DNA from: Hydractinia symbiolongicarpus
Lineage: Eukaryota; Cnidaria; Hydrozoa; Anthoathecata; Hydractiniidae
Reading direction: 5' to 3'
Assembly (NCBI RefSeq): GCF_029227915.1
Contig: NC_079877.1
Location: forward strand, 12,027,351 to 12,091,350
Length of the DNA: 64,000 nt
The notes beneath the pieces are model-generated. The model worked only from the letters and a program-made list of their open reading frames with translations, was not told the origin of the DNA and did no database searches. Positions 1 to 11,400 of the stretch are shown here, piece after piece (the stretch's first letter is position 1; each line of letters begins with the position of its first letter). Both the position numbers and the translations under genes were made by a program.

Positions 1-59
1 AAAATTAAAGTGCTGCATTGATATCCCACAAGCCGATGTAGCGCAAAATACCGCAGAAT

Positions 60-284
60 TCAATTGTGTCGACCAAATTCTAAATGGATAAGTCCTCCAT
101 TTATCAACCGGGGGGTTACTATGGAACACGTAGAATACGAAAATATCAGGGAATTTTTAAATGAGGACCCCTTCGCGTCAATAACGATATCCTGGTTCGT
201 AATATCCGAGCCCTTTAACTGCTCCAGGCACCTGCCATAATTAGGGGCATACTTTACCCTTGGGTTGTACGAGTAAATATTCAT
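60..284 (-). CDS. Small hypothetical ORF in a viral-like cassette
   Basis: A 74-codon open frame with no domain I recognise. It sits beside the broken capsid-like and membrane-protein frames at 301-1379 and probably belongs to the same integrated element. It has no signal peptide or membrane segment. Codon content is not decisive, so it may be chance. The left window edge cuts the element, so its neighbours on that side are unknown. Confidence 0.25.
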   Translation of the reverse strand: MNIYSYNPRVKYAPNYGRCLEQLKGSDITNQDIVIDAKGSSFKNSLIFSYSTCSIVTPRLINGGLIHLEFGRHN

Positions 285-300
285 CTTTTCTTTAAAGGAA

Positions 301-717
301 CATGAAGCAACTGTATATCACTGATATCGAAAAGGCTACAATATTTGAGGACTACCTAGGATTCATCGACAACTGCAAGAATTCTTGGGTCTACCCTACG
401 ATCCCAGTAAAAAATACTATATGAAGGGTGACTATGATTCATTCTACAGGACTGATGCATGTAAGCGACTGAGGCTTCTTTCCCCTCAGTTAGATGAGGA
501 TGATTGCTTGCTGGATGGCAAAAAATCCAAGATACTGGCTATGCTTCCCACCAAAGAGCTAAACTGGGGAGACACGCTTAAGTGGACTTTTGATACACCG
601 ATATACCTCCCTTTGAAGGGGTAGACGGATCGCCTCGAGTTTATGCTGACAGACGAGTATCACCACGATAAGAACGTTTCGTTCGTTGGAGTTAACATAC
701 ACTTAATGATAGAATAA
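301..717 (+). pseudogene. Capsid-type (jelly-roll-like) protein remnant of an integrated viral-like element
   Basis: An ATG at 301 opens a short frame. The recognisable part lies in another frame from about 385 and runs to a TAG at 622-624. The same frame then stays open for about 31 more codons, to a TAA near 715. The C-terminal half is rich in beta-strand-type segments and resembles the minor capsid/penton-like proteins of Polinton/adintovirus-type elements that are frequent in cnidarian genomes. That family assignment is from memory of sequence style and is tentative. The frame change near 385 and the internal TAG make an intact product unlikely. The gene is co-oriented with the membrane-protein remnant that follows. 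Confidence 0.4.
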
Positions 718-719
718 AC

Positions 720-1379
720 ATGACAGATATTATGAAATTATACCCAAGCTTACCGCTGAGTGCACCGGATCATGAGCATGATGAAAGTCAGGTCTATCGG
801 CTGAAGAAAATAGAGGAAATAGAACAGTTTCTGCGAAATGAAGTTAAACAACGTGAAAAGCTGTCGAAAAAATTTGGAATGCATGGTACCTAGATCCATT
901 ATATGAACCGTGGATTGCTCGCAATAAGCGTGATCACTAGCGGTGTTGGTGTTGCGAGCATGTTGAGTGGTATTGGTGTACCTCTGGCAGTGGCAATGGG
1001 TGGGATCAGCATTGCCGTTGGATTGGGGCAGACTGCCTTAAAGCAAGGTGGGAAGAAGATGAATTTAAAACGCAGAAAGCATGATAGTATAAGATTATTA
1101 GCGGAAACGAAGCTAAACTCCATCGTTGATTTGATTTCGAAAGCCATAGAGAATGGAGTGATAAGTGATTATGAATTTTCACTAATAAACCAAGAAAAGC
1201 AAAAATATATGTTGCTAAAGGAGCAAATCCGTCAGCGTACTTAGAATATTGTGGAGACGATCAATGAACAAGAAAGGCAGCAATTAGTCGCTCAGGGAAG
1301 ACATGAGGCCAGAGAAGAACTGTTAACAGTCTGCTCAATATGTAAGAAATACCTAGATGAACCGCCAGCGTATTCATAA
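720..1379 (+). pseudogene. Element-encoded small membrane protein, interrupted by two TAG codons
   Basis: One reading frame runs from the ATG at 720 to a TAA at about 1379, broken by TAG at 891-893 and 1242-1244. The first part is charged and helical (likely coiled coil). The middle (about 903-1040) is a Gly/Ala/Ile-rich hydrophobic segment that could form a membrane hairpin, followed by a Lys/Arg-rich stretch. The last part is again helical and ends with a C-x-x-C pair. Proteins of this layout occur in many copies in cnidarian genomes, next to Polinton-like genes. The ORF at 903-1241 alone would be a 113-residue protein. The preserved frame across both stops argues for recent decay. Confidence 0.55.
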
Positions 1380-1473
1380 TCTAATGTATATTAACAATAC
1401 ATTAGACGATACCCACAATCTCACCTGTACTAGCGTCAACCATGAAATCTCCATCATATATTATTGTTTGTTT

Positions 1474-1677
1474 CTATTTTGCTTCGAGGCCTCTGATGTA
1501 CTCATCGAGTATTTTCATATCCGTGATTTCTAAGCATGATTTACAATGAGGTCCGAGGGTTTGCGTTGCAATATCTCTATATTTAATTTTATTAATTGCC
1601 TTCATAATTTCAGCCTTCTTCATGGTAGAGTAGCCACGGCTTCCCAGCTCTGTGGCTTCTTTTTTCAAATCATTCAT
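1474..1677 (-). CDS. Small SAP-like helical protein
   Basis: A 67-codon ORF opposite to the capsid-like genes. Its N-terminal 30 residues (LKKEA, then a Gly-Tyr turn, then KKAEIMKAI) look like a SAP/LEM-type helix-turn-helix, a small DNA-binding fold found in many viral and transposon proteins. A C-x-x-C pair follows about 15 residues later. The length is short for a full protein but intact, with ATG and stop. A role in DNA handling by the element is inference. Confidence 0.4.
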   Translation of the reverse strand: MNDLKKEATELGSRGYSTMKKAEIMKAINKIKYRDIATQTLGPHCKSCLEITDMKILDEYIRGLEAK

Positions 1678-1729
1678 AGTTTATTTTGTATACAACATTA
1701 ATATACAAAAATCTATCGAGTTTTAACTA

Positions 1730-2203
1730 TACTACAATGAATGGTTCTTCGTCATCATCAAAATTAATAAGGTGCCGTGTCCTTATGGTTACAGGTACCG
1801 GCTTGTATTTACACTCTTCGAGTAGTACCTGCAGATAGTGCTTGGAGCTTTGCTTATAAATGCTGGATAGCTTGATGATAGCCGTACATTCACAAGGCTG
1901 CTTCACTGGTACTATAGCATCATAGAAATCCGTCGTTACCTCCTCATTTCATTCCTTGACCTTTGTGTTCAGATACCTATCATTCTTTACTGGCAAGGCT
2001 GTGAATTCATTACCATATAGTTTCTCGATCCTGGCTAGGATGATGTGATATTTCTCCAACCATTCTGGATGTTGATGTATGTCAAATGATATGGCAAGCG
2101 ACGAGCCATCAATATAGCGCGAGGCACCATTGCTATATAAACCCTTTGGTGTTCGAATCAATAACGATGATATCTTACTGTCATCCTTGTAGCCTACTAC
2201 CAA
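1730..2203 (-). pseudogene. Element-associated hypothetical protein with internal TGA
   Basis: The frame opens at 2203 and reaches TGA at 1949-1951, then stays open in the same frame to a TAG near 1732 (about 70 more codons). The downstream part ends in an acidic tail. Together this would be a protein of about 155 residues with no domain I can name. It is co-oriented with the SAP-like ORF and the DUF4116-like ORF, so the minus-strand genes form one transcription block of the same element. The internal stop indicates decay, or a lost splice or recoding event; decay is simplest. Confidence 0.4.
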
Positions 2204-2534
2204 CCGTTCATCGTTACCCTTGTTGGTTTGGATGTGATCGCTTATATAATGTTGTCAATTTGAACCTCCTCGATGTTTAGTACTGTTGGTTCTCTGTAAA
2301 AATCCCTGCTTTCAATATTATTTCCATAAAATTTGAACATCCCTTTATTTATGGAAATTGAACCCCCAACTAGGAATTTTCACAAATACACCACCCACTA
2401 TTGTATGTCACATACATAATATAGTGTTGCCAACAGAGCATCTTTCCTTTTATGATTAGCCTCCGTCCACATTTGCATCTATCATATTTATCGAGATCAA
2501 TTCCACATTCATCACAATATTCAGTCATTTATTA

Positions 2535-2855
2535 TTAAAGGTTTCGGGTAACCATGGCTCTGAAACGATCCGGAACATGTTCGATAATCTTAGGATTTTT
2601 GCGAACTGCTCGGTCACACATTTCCTGTGTCTTAAAATGATCGGGTACTAACATTAGTGTCCAGGGATGTTCACGAACTACGGCAGTACACATTTCCTGT
2701 GTCTTGAAATGATCGGGTACGAACATTAATGTCCATAAATTAGCACGGACTATTCGATCAGGCATTATGAGATGATCATTAATGGACATCTTCTTTATTA
2801 TATATTTAATTCCAATCAGCAAAATTTCTAGCATGTCATGATAATTTTTATTCAT
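2535..2855 (-). CDS. DUF4116-like repeat protein
   Basis: An intact 106-codon ORF from ATG at 2855. It holds two near-identical repeats of about 23 residues, each with the core VPDHFKTQEMC followed by an AVRE/AVRK-type turn, and a third degenerate unit ending VPDRF. This pattern fits DUF4116-type repeats, which recur in giant-virus and cnidarian mobile-element proteins. Their function is unknown. The two units are also similar at DNA level (about 2610-2700 against 2677-2760), so the array is recent and may vary in copy number. It ends the minus-strand gene block. Confidence 0.55.
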   Translation of the reverse strand: MNKNYHDMLEILLIGIKYIIKKMSINDHLIMPDRIVRANLWTLMFVPDHFKTQEMCTAVVREHPWTLMLVPDHFKTQEMCDRAVRKNPKIIEHVPDRFRAMVTRNL

Positions 2856-2875
2856 ATTCCAATTTTGTTGATGTC

Positions 2876-3061
2876 AGCATATATAGTATATATGCCTTTG
2901 CGCATGCGTTATATGATTTAATATTATTATGTGTTGGTTATTGGTGTATGATATCATTTCATATTATTTTGTGTTGGTTACTGGCATTATATTTAGGGAA
3001 TTTCCCTTACTCATATTATGTATAATAGCATATATAGTATATATGCCTTTACGCATGCGTT
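2876..3061 (+). repeat. Pair of 35-bp direct repeats
   Basis: The motif AGCATATATAGTATATATGCC plus TTTrCGCATGCGTT occurs at 2876-2910 and 3027-3061, with one mismatch. Each copy contains the palindromes GCATATATAGTATATATGC and ACGCATGCGT or similar. A second pair (ATTATTATGTGTTGGT) follows each copy. The repeats lie just beyond the element's minus-strand genes, so they may be element promoters or termini. Confidence 0.6.
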
Positions 3062-4756
3062 GATGATGTCATATATATTACATTTAATATTATTATGTGT
3101 TGGTATAAATATTTAGGGGAATTCCCCATTTATAAAAACTGGGTAAATTCACTCCTTAGTACTGCTGAGTCAAATATAAACAAAGCAAGACTTAATAATT
3201 ACTATATATGATTTTACCGCGCTGAATATCTGTTTTATCATGCACCATTGAAAAAGAACCATTATCTAAAGTAGCGAACCTCTCCATTTTTTATTTTATT
3301 AATTTTGTTTTGTTTTTGTCTTCATCGTCGTTCTTGTTTCTTGTTATTTAAGCATCTTGTTATTTTAAGCTCTCAATCTAATTGCTTATCATTTGTGTAC
3401 TACAATCGAGAACAATTAAGGGTGGAGTGCGATATAATACATCCTTTGTTTGATAACTTTTTTTATTTAGTTTTAACTCTTTATCTGACTGACTTGCGTG
3501 TAGTTTTTTAAAGGAACTGTATATATAAACAAAATAAAGTGCCGCAGAGACTATCAAATATCTCAAGCAGATATTCGATATCGGATCTGCTCAGACATTC
3601 GACTTTCGGCTAACGACTGCACGAATATCCAAAAATATTCTGTCAGACGCTCCAGCCTGAGGTGCATGATAATAGAGATTAGTACAATCTCCTATCAAAC
3701 ATTAACCTCGACGGAATGGCAAAAATCATACTAAAAATGTTTCATTGATGTCATCTCGACCGTTGACTGATAGTTTTCAGTGAAGATAATTTTAACAGTT
3801 ATCTGGTTTTGGTAAAAGTATGAAATATGCACGAGTGCGAGACTTTTTATCAAGAGAAATACAATCGATGATGTGTTAATTATAATTTTTATAATTTGAT
3901 TCAAAACTTTTCACAGTTTTCATTTATAACACAACTTCTACATTCATTTTCAGCATCTTTTTTTAGCATTGGGCAAAGACCTTGAAGATTTGGACTTATA
4001 GTTGTAAATGCACGAAATAAAAGTTTACGCAAACTTTAATTTATTTAACATGTTTTTATTTGGAGATTTGGTATGTATTTCTAATATGATTTTCGTTTGC
4101 TTGTTTTCTTTTTTGATACCCATTTACCAAAACGTCGAAATCATATTCTGACAAGAGCTTGAATGAAACTGGAGTTACAATGTCAGCTATGGCAAAGAAT
4201 CTTGCTTTCTTAACTATGGTGAATTTTGAAATTGATTAAAACCTACTCTATTCTAAAATAGTTTGAATATTCTAGCTGAGAAACAAAAGCGTTAAACAAT
4301 GTTTAACTTTAATTCTTCCTAGACCGAAACAGTCTAAATCCCAATGTTCGTATTTTAAAGAACCGAACCAATCAAAATTCAATTCAACTCGATGGAAAAA
4401 TTTGTCAAAATTGAATTTCAGTTTTTTATCGCGTTTTTCAAACTGAAATAGAGATATAGCTACCACCTCCTTGCAATCGTTTTGATTAAAATCGAAATAT
4501 ATCAAACATTGGTTGAATAAACCAAACGTGATTTTTAATTCTTCATTATCTCAATCTCACGTGAGATATAGATATAAAAATCACGTTTTTATATTGAGAC
4601 TCATTCAGGAGTTTTATTAATAACGATTTTTTGAGGTGTGACCGCATTAACATTATTTAACAGAAACAAATTTTCACGAAATTCCCAAACGATGATATAT
4701 TGTGCTATAAACCTTCGCAGTGTTATACGGTTAAGTTAAAAACAACAGGAGGAAAA
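3062..4756. other. Intergenic, AT-rich, no gene recognised
   Basis: The short ORFs here have no recognisable product and sit in low-complexity AT-rich DNA. A TATAAA at 4706-4711, about 50 bp before the ATG at 4757, could be a TATA box for the next gene; this is weak evidence because such motifs are common at this base composition. Confidence 0.5.
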
Positions 4757-5403
4757 ATGCAAAGCAATTATCTGCTTGGTTATTGTTTGGTTTTTGTTAG
4801 TTTCAGAGGTTGCTTTTCATTCAAAGGTAATAAAAAAGTTCGTTCTGCATATGCTAATCCCTGGGTTAAATTGGCATCTGAAACATCCGTTTTTGTTTCG
4901 ATATAAATGTGATAAATCAAATGCCAATAAATTTGGAAAAGGCAGGAATTAATTGTTGGCAAGTATTAGGTTGATTTTTTGGCTTGAGCACAAAGATAAC
5001 TTGAGTGATTGAAACATGCTACTTATAATCCTAGTGAAAATATTACTATTGCTTTGTACCTCTTTTTTTGACAATTTTATTTATTTACTTTATTTATTAT
5101 TTTATTTTAGTTGTTCCGTTTATGCTGTCCTACAACTAATTTTTTTTTTATTTACATGTATAAAAAATAGTTTTTAAATCAAATAGCTACCTGTCTTGAA
5201 TTGTCTATAAAGTTTTTATTAAATCTCATTTACAACTTTCTTACAGAGCATTTCAAGCAACTTGAGGATCGATGTGATGACGTCAGTCTGTCTAAGGAAT
5301 TTCCTTACCAACCATGCTGCGATTTCATTAAATTCTTTCCGTCTTCTGTTCGGCGTAGGATTCAAACAGTTACGGGTTGCACATGCAACAATGATTGTCA
5401 AAG
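4757..5403 (+). CDS. Exons 1-2 of the mosaic gene: signal peptide and Cys-rich segment
   Basis: Exon 1 (4757-4826) encodes 23 residues with a hydrophobic core (LLGYCLVFVSF), a typical signal peptide, and ends in phase 1 (AAA G|GTAATA). Exon 2 (5247-5403) enters in phase 1 and encodes about 52 residues with six Cys, including a CC pair and a C-T-C-N-N-D-C cluster, and ends in phase 2. I chose the ATG at 4757 because it follows a purine-rich leader and starts the signal sequence. The Cys-rich fold is not one I recognise. Confidence 0.7.
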
Positions 5404-8400
5404 GTTTGGTAATTTTTCCTTTTTATCCCCTGTTTAATTCATAGGCCAGAAAAATATTTTTAAAGTTTGCTTTTCAATTTTCTAAAGTTGGTTGTCGCCC
5501 TTTTAAACGGCCAGATGTAGCTAAACGCCTATATATCAGTCATCTAGAGCTATATAAGAATCCATAAGAAGTCCTTAGCTGTAGAAAATTTATTAAAATC
5601 CGCCCGTGGTACGATCATTTTTTTCGCAGACCGAGGCTTTAAGATTTAAAAAAACATCCCTGTTAACGTGATATCCAGCTCAAATTTACATAATCCACGC
5701 TGTTTATAGATTCCTGTTTCATTCAAAGCTGTCTATTGAATCGTTAATTGCCATTAAGATCGTGTTAATATATTTCTAACAATATTATCACCTTCAGCCA
5801 CAATTGTTTGAATATTTAATATGCTGTAAAGATACCGACGTTTTCTGATGCACAAGCAAAGAATTGAAATGATTTGACACAAGAATTAAATTTTAAAGTA
5901 TATGTTATGAATTCTGAGCGATTTAAACTTGTGAAAATCAAAGTTGATTCATTGTGTTCAACTTCATTGAAAAGCAAAGGTGAATCATATAAAAATCACT
6001 AAATGATTGAACTCACATAAAAAAAAACACTTAACAAAAAAATTTTCTCTAAATAAAACTGTTTGTTGACTAATTTTTTGAAGTCATTTTTTTTCCAAGA
6101 CAAGCGCTATTTGATATCAAAAAATAAATGCAAAAAAAAAATATGCATGCAAAGAAGATTACAATTTTACTGCCAAATTTAAACTAATAATAATCAGATA
6201 TTGTATCTTCTTATATTTGAAGCATTTTGGTTCTTAATATAAAGCAAAAAAGCTAGAATCGGTAACAAATCTTTGCCGGCAAAAATGGTCATTAGATATT
6301 TTGGTCATTAGAATAAATTAAGTAAAATTTTAATCGATAAAAAATATTAGTAAATGAGCCAAAACTTAGTCAATTTTTACCGATCTATTTTACCAATAAA
6401 TTATCGAACATTTTCCCTTAAAATGTTACCCACTTCTGTTTCCCACAGTATGTACAATTACAGAACACGATTGCATTGAAAATACGGTCGGTGTGTACAG
6501 AAAAAAGTATTAGGAAACGCTTTACAACAGAGGCATTCTTAAAGCTGATTTTTTTAAATGAATTTTACTAATTGAGATATTCACCTGAAACTTACAGTGT
6601 AGTCTTTTCTTGTATAGAAAACGCATTTTGTGCAAACATGGCCGATGCGACAAGATCAGTGGTAAATGCATATGTGAAAATTGTTGGAGTGGTTCGCAGT
6701 GCGATCAATATAGTAAGTTCAGTTAACATTAAACTATTGTTTATCTTAATTTTGACATTTAAATTTATAAACCTATATGTATTTTAACACAGAATAGCGA
6801 ATGCTTTTGTAATAGGCCCTCTTTGTATTCAAAACATCAACTAGATCGCACAAATGTGTAGGTTCCATGAACATCTTCTGACAAGTTTAATCACTCAATC
6901 TCCGAAATATGATCCCTAATTTGACTTGACTTCTCCTAAAATGACTCCTCAGTTATAAAACGCTATGAATAACTGATAGCTATTTTCAACCTGTTTATAC
7001 GAGAAATACGTAGCACTGATTGGCTAACACATTTTAACGATGGGCATTATAAAGCACGGTATAACTCATAGCAACCAAAATTGTAGCTAAAATGTAAACA
7101 AATAACATTGCCGGAGAATCGTTAAAATATGGCTACATACATACAGACACAAAAATCAAGCTACAGTAAGTCCACAATCTCGAGTCACTTCGCCAAAAAA
7201 ACAGCAAGAAATGTGTTGGTAATTTTAAATTCACTGCGTTTTTAATATCAAATCGTAACAATGAACAAGAAGAAGAAGAATCTTCGTTTCTAAAACTTTT
7301 AAAACAATTCTATATATGGTCATTCTTATTTCCTTTTTTAAAAAATGAACCAATAAAATTTGAATCTAACGTTTTCTTTTTTTTAACAAAACCTGGTTTT
7401 TACAACCTTGTCACAAGTTAATCTCTATATAATAATCCTGGTTTTAACAAACAGTTAGTTGTTAGTTAATATCTATCTTTTCCGAGAAATTTTCCGTTGG
7501 TCAGCGCATGAGCCTTGGGCGATATCATATTTAGTTTGTTAACGCACAGTACCGGGTAAAATGCATATTTCAGGATCGAAATATATTTCAGCGAGTGAAA
7601 TATATTTCAGCCAGTGAAATATATTTCAGCCAGTGAAATATACGAGAACTAAAAAAAAAAAATAAAAAAAATATGACAATGCATTTCGAGAACAAGTGTG
7701 ATAACTAGTTTGTCATATAAACCGAGCATAAATCATTGTAATTTGATATACTCGGATAATATTCATGTTAATTCAATACAAATTTGTTAAAGTGAAGGTA
7801 AACAATCGAATAAAACATTAAACTCTTGAAACGCGCCATAGACATATCCTCACTAATCTAAAGTCACAGTTAAACTTAAAGCCTCTATGGTAAATAGCGA
7901 ACTTCTTCTTAATGATTATATTGAAACAAAAGAATAATTGAAATGTGAATATTTATGATTGATTGTCATAGTTTGTTTCGCAAAATTAACTTGTGTTTTT
8001 ATGAAGAGAAGATTACCAAAAATTTCTTGTTTTTCAAGAGAACAATAACTTTATGAGCTTTTTTCACGCTATTTCAGTCAATCAGAAAAAAATATAAGCT
8101 GTTTGCACTGAAGAATTGAAAAATAAGTAAAAATTGCACTCCGTAGAAAACAAAAATATAGCATATATTTTGTGTAGATTAGCCAAGCACGATGTGAGAA
8201 GAACTCTAACCATATGATAACAAGCAATACCACATGATATCGATTATATCAGAATACTGGTTATATTCACAAACTACTAAATAAAAGTACATATTTTCTG
8301 AAAGCTAAATAAATATACTATCAATTAGTGTTTTTTTCTTTTTTACTTAAAATAATGAACAGGGAAGACGGTAAAAATCATCGAACATCGTTTGTTCCAT

Positions 8401-11400
8401 TTGCGAAATCTCCAGCATAAAAACCATAAAATTTTCTCACAATGTGTAGATCTACTTGAGCAATTTTTAAGGTTGAGCTAGTTTAGAATTTATATCGAAC
8501 AATTGCATTTCATGCTGCTCTGTTTTTTATACTGTGATAATATCCTAACAACAGTTTGAAAGCTTCACAGAACCAAAATATCTTAGTATTGTCTCCATTT
8601 TCATAAGTGTTTTTACCTTTTAGCCAAAAAGACAGGGTTGTAGCTAGCAAAAATTTGTAATTAACATAAATTAAGTTTTATTGCAAAAAAAGTGTGAAAA
8701 GTGTTTGTTGTTTCGTATTTACGTTTTTTTTATCTTATTGCTTTCATAGTATTTTTTATTTAAAATAAATACTCTATGTTTTTTAAGTTTGCCAATGATA
8801 TACGCAACGATTACGGTCCATTATTACTACTAACATAAAAAAAATGACGAAAAATTAGTTAGAATGTTTTTAAACGCTCTAGTAACAGTATTTTCATTAA
8901 TTTTAAAATGACTAAAGACGTCACACAAAGAGGTTGAAGCATTTGTTTTTGGGAAGCATTCGGGGAGATTTAATTACACTGAGGGACTTACTATTGACCA
9001 GTAAAGTTTCCAAAGGTGGAAGAGTTAGAATTTCCAGGAAATCAGAATACACTACTACACAGGCATAACTAAAAATATACACGAATATTCCATAATTTTT
9101 AACATGCATTTGTATTTCTTTTTCACTAAAGCAGGATCTCAATAGAATGTTTATATATAGTTACGTATTTCCTTTTTCCTTTTTCCAAATTCATGAATTA
9201 CAAACACTAATGAAGGCGTCATTTACTAAAAGTTTGATATAGTATAGTTCAAAATTACAGTCATTTTCTCCCGGCTCTTGTATGTTTTTCCACTAGATAG
9301 TCTTAAAAGAGATATAAAGGGTCACGTGCTACATAATATGTCACATTTTCAAATGGGTTTTATTTATACTAGATCAAGGATCTATTGACACATAAGAAAA
9401 AAAGGCAGATGTGCAACAATCATTCGTTCTTTTGTTTTTATAGCTTTTTTTTACATAAAGATGTCCGAGATTTAACTGACAATGTGTGATAATTTCAGCA
9501 AACAAAAACAAGCCCAAACTTTTCACTAAGAAGCTACGCGTCCACATTGAAAATGTGCAGCCACTCTACAAGCTATTCACGAATGTGAATGCATATGACG
9601 AGGATAAGAGACTATGCTCAACACAAAAACACTGCCCTTGTGGAGACCTGGGGTATCGTTTACTTGAACCTTCAAATGTGTTTCACATCGACCGAAGAAA
9701 TGGTTAGTATAAGATCAACATTTTCGTTTTCAGATAATTTCTATATTCTTAGCTTTTTGACAAGATTAGAATTTTTCACCGTTATATGTTTTCAGGTGGA
9801 TTGTCATTGAAGCAGCCGCCACAACTTCCTAAATATAATTTGATAGTCGGTGTTGCAAACGTAGGTGATAAATATCCTGACAATGAAACGAAAGCATCAT
9901 TGGAAGTTATTATAAATAACGTTTCGCTTGATCACTTAGCTGTGGTGCACCACCGGTCAAGAAGAACGGTAAGGATATTTTCCTCTTAAACTCTCTCATC
10001 TTCTTTCCAATTTAATAGCACCTTCACATCACATCATACGGTGGTACTGCAATCTTGGACAAAAATATAGAGAAAATCAGTTTTTCCTTTTTTTTTTCAT
10101 ATATGGACAAAAGTGTCAAACAATCAGTCCTACAGCCGGCAGGCTGCAAATTTGTACTTTTGCACGCACATAGGCCAGGCAGACAGCGTTAAGAAGTTAC
10201 TACTCACTTTCTATAGCACGCCCTCAAACCGAAATAATCCACATCCACAGCAACAATTAGCACATTTTAAAGGAGAGGCGAACAAAAAATTATTTCGTGG
10301 CAGCCAGAAAATAAATTTCAAGCGAGAGAAAAAAAATATAGATTTCTAAATCCTAAAATCTGCTGAGGTAGCTCCTAAAATCAAAAATAAGATCTTTGAC
10401 TTGAGATAAACAAGAATATTTTACGTTCTATAATAGCAACAGCATCTTGTAACCTTCGTTTAAACTTCTCTAAACTTAATAAATATCTGTTATTACCAAC
10501 AACAATAGTGTTTTTCTCTGCTCCATAAGTCTATCTGATCTTCAAAACAAACACAGTCATCATGAACTTTAATTTGGCTGCTGTGCCGTGCACAGTTTGC
10601 CTCTCCGTTAAAAGATTGGATTTCGCCAGATAGCCTAAGTTGGATCTGAACATTGACAAGTGGACTTTAAAAGTTCAAAATGTGCGAAATTCACAATTCG
10701 TTGTCTTGTCTGAACATATTTTAACCAGGATTGTAGGTCTATTCTATTTATAGGTTGCTTTGATAAGCCAAATAATTTTATTAATAGGTCACAGATGGTA
10801 TATATGTTGCAATAACTCCATATTTGAATATGCCTTCATCTTACATTGATACAAACGACGAAGTTAAATTTCATATGCAACTTGTGTACAACATCACAAT
10901 GGGTGCAACTCTTTCAGCTACATTAACTGTCTCCAGTTCATTGCTTAAAGTAATCGATTGCAATGCAAAAGGTTGGCCCGTTTATCTACACTTTGATGGG
11001 ATCATGATAAAATCTAGTATTGAAGCTGGTTCGACATATAACGCTAATTTTACAACTAGGATAAAAGAAAACGTTCAGCCATACAGCCGTTTAATTGTAG
11101 ATATTGAAGCTGTCTTCTTTTATACGGGCTTTGACTATGAAACTAAATTCTATAAGTCAACTCCGATTGTTCGCGCAGCTGTTCCATCGATAAAATTCGG
11201 AGAACTTATAGGGAACAGTAAGTATATATGCAATGCTCATTTCAATTATTCTATTCACGTTTGTACTTTACACAACTGTCTAAACTTAGCGACCAGTTTT
11301 GAACACCTTAACCATATTCCTAATGGGCCTTTTAGGGGCTCCTCAATGATGGGGGGGGGGCTGATTCGACCCCCTGCATAATTTCTACAATTGTTTTCCG

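Noticed and set aside
11341-11380. Extension of exon 6 of the mosaic gene to the ORF end at 11381
   Set aside because: A consensus donor (A|GTAAGT at 11217/11218) precedes it and the extension runs into a repeat with a poly-G run.
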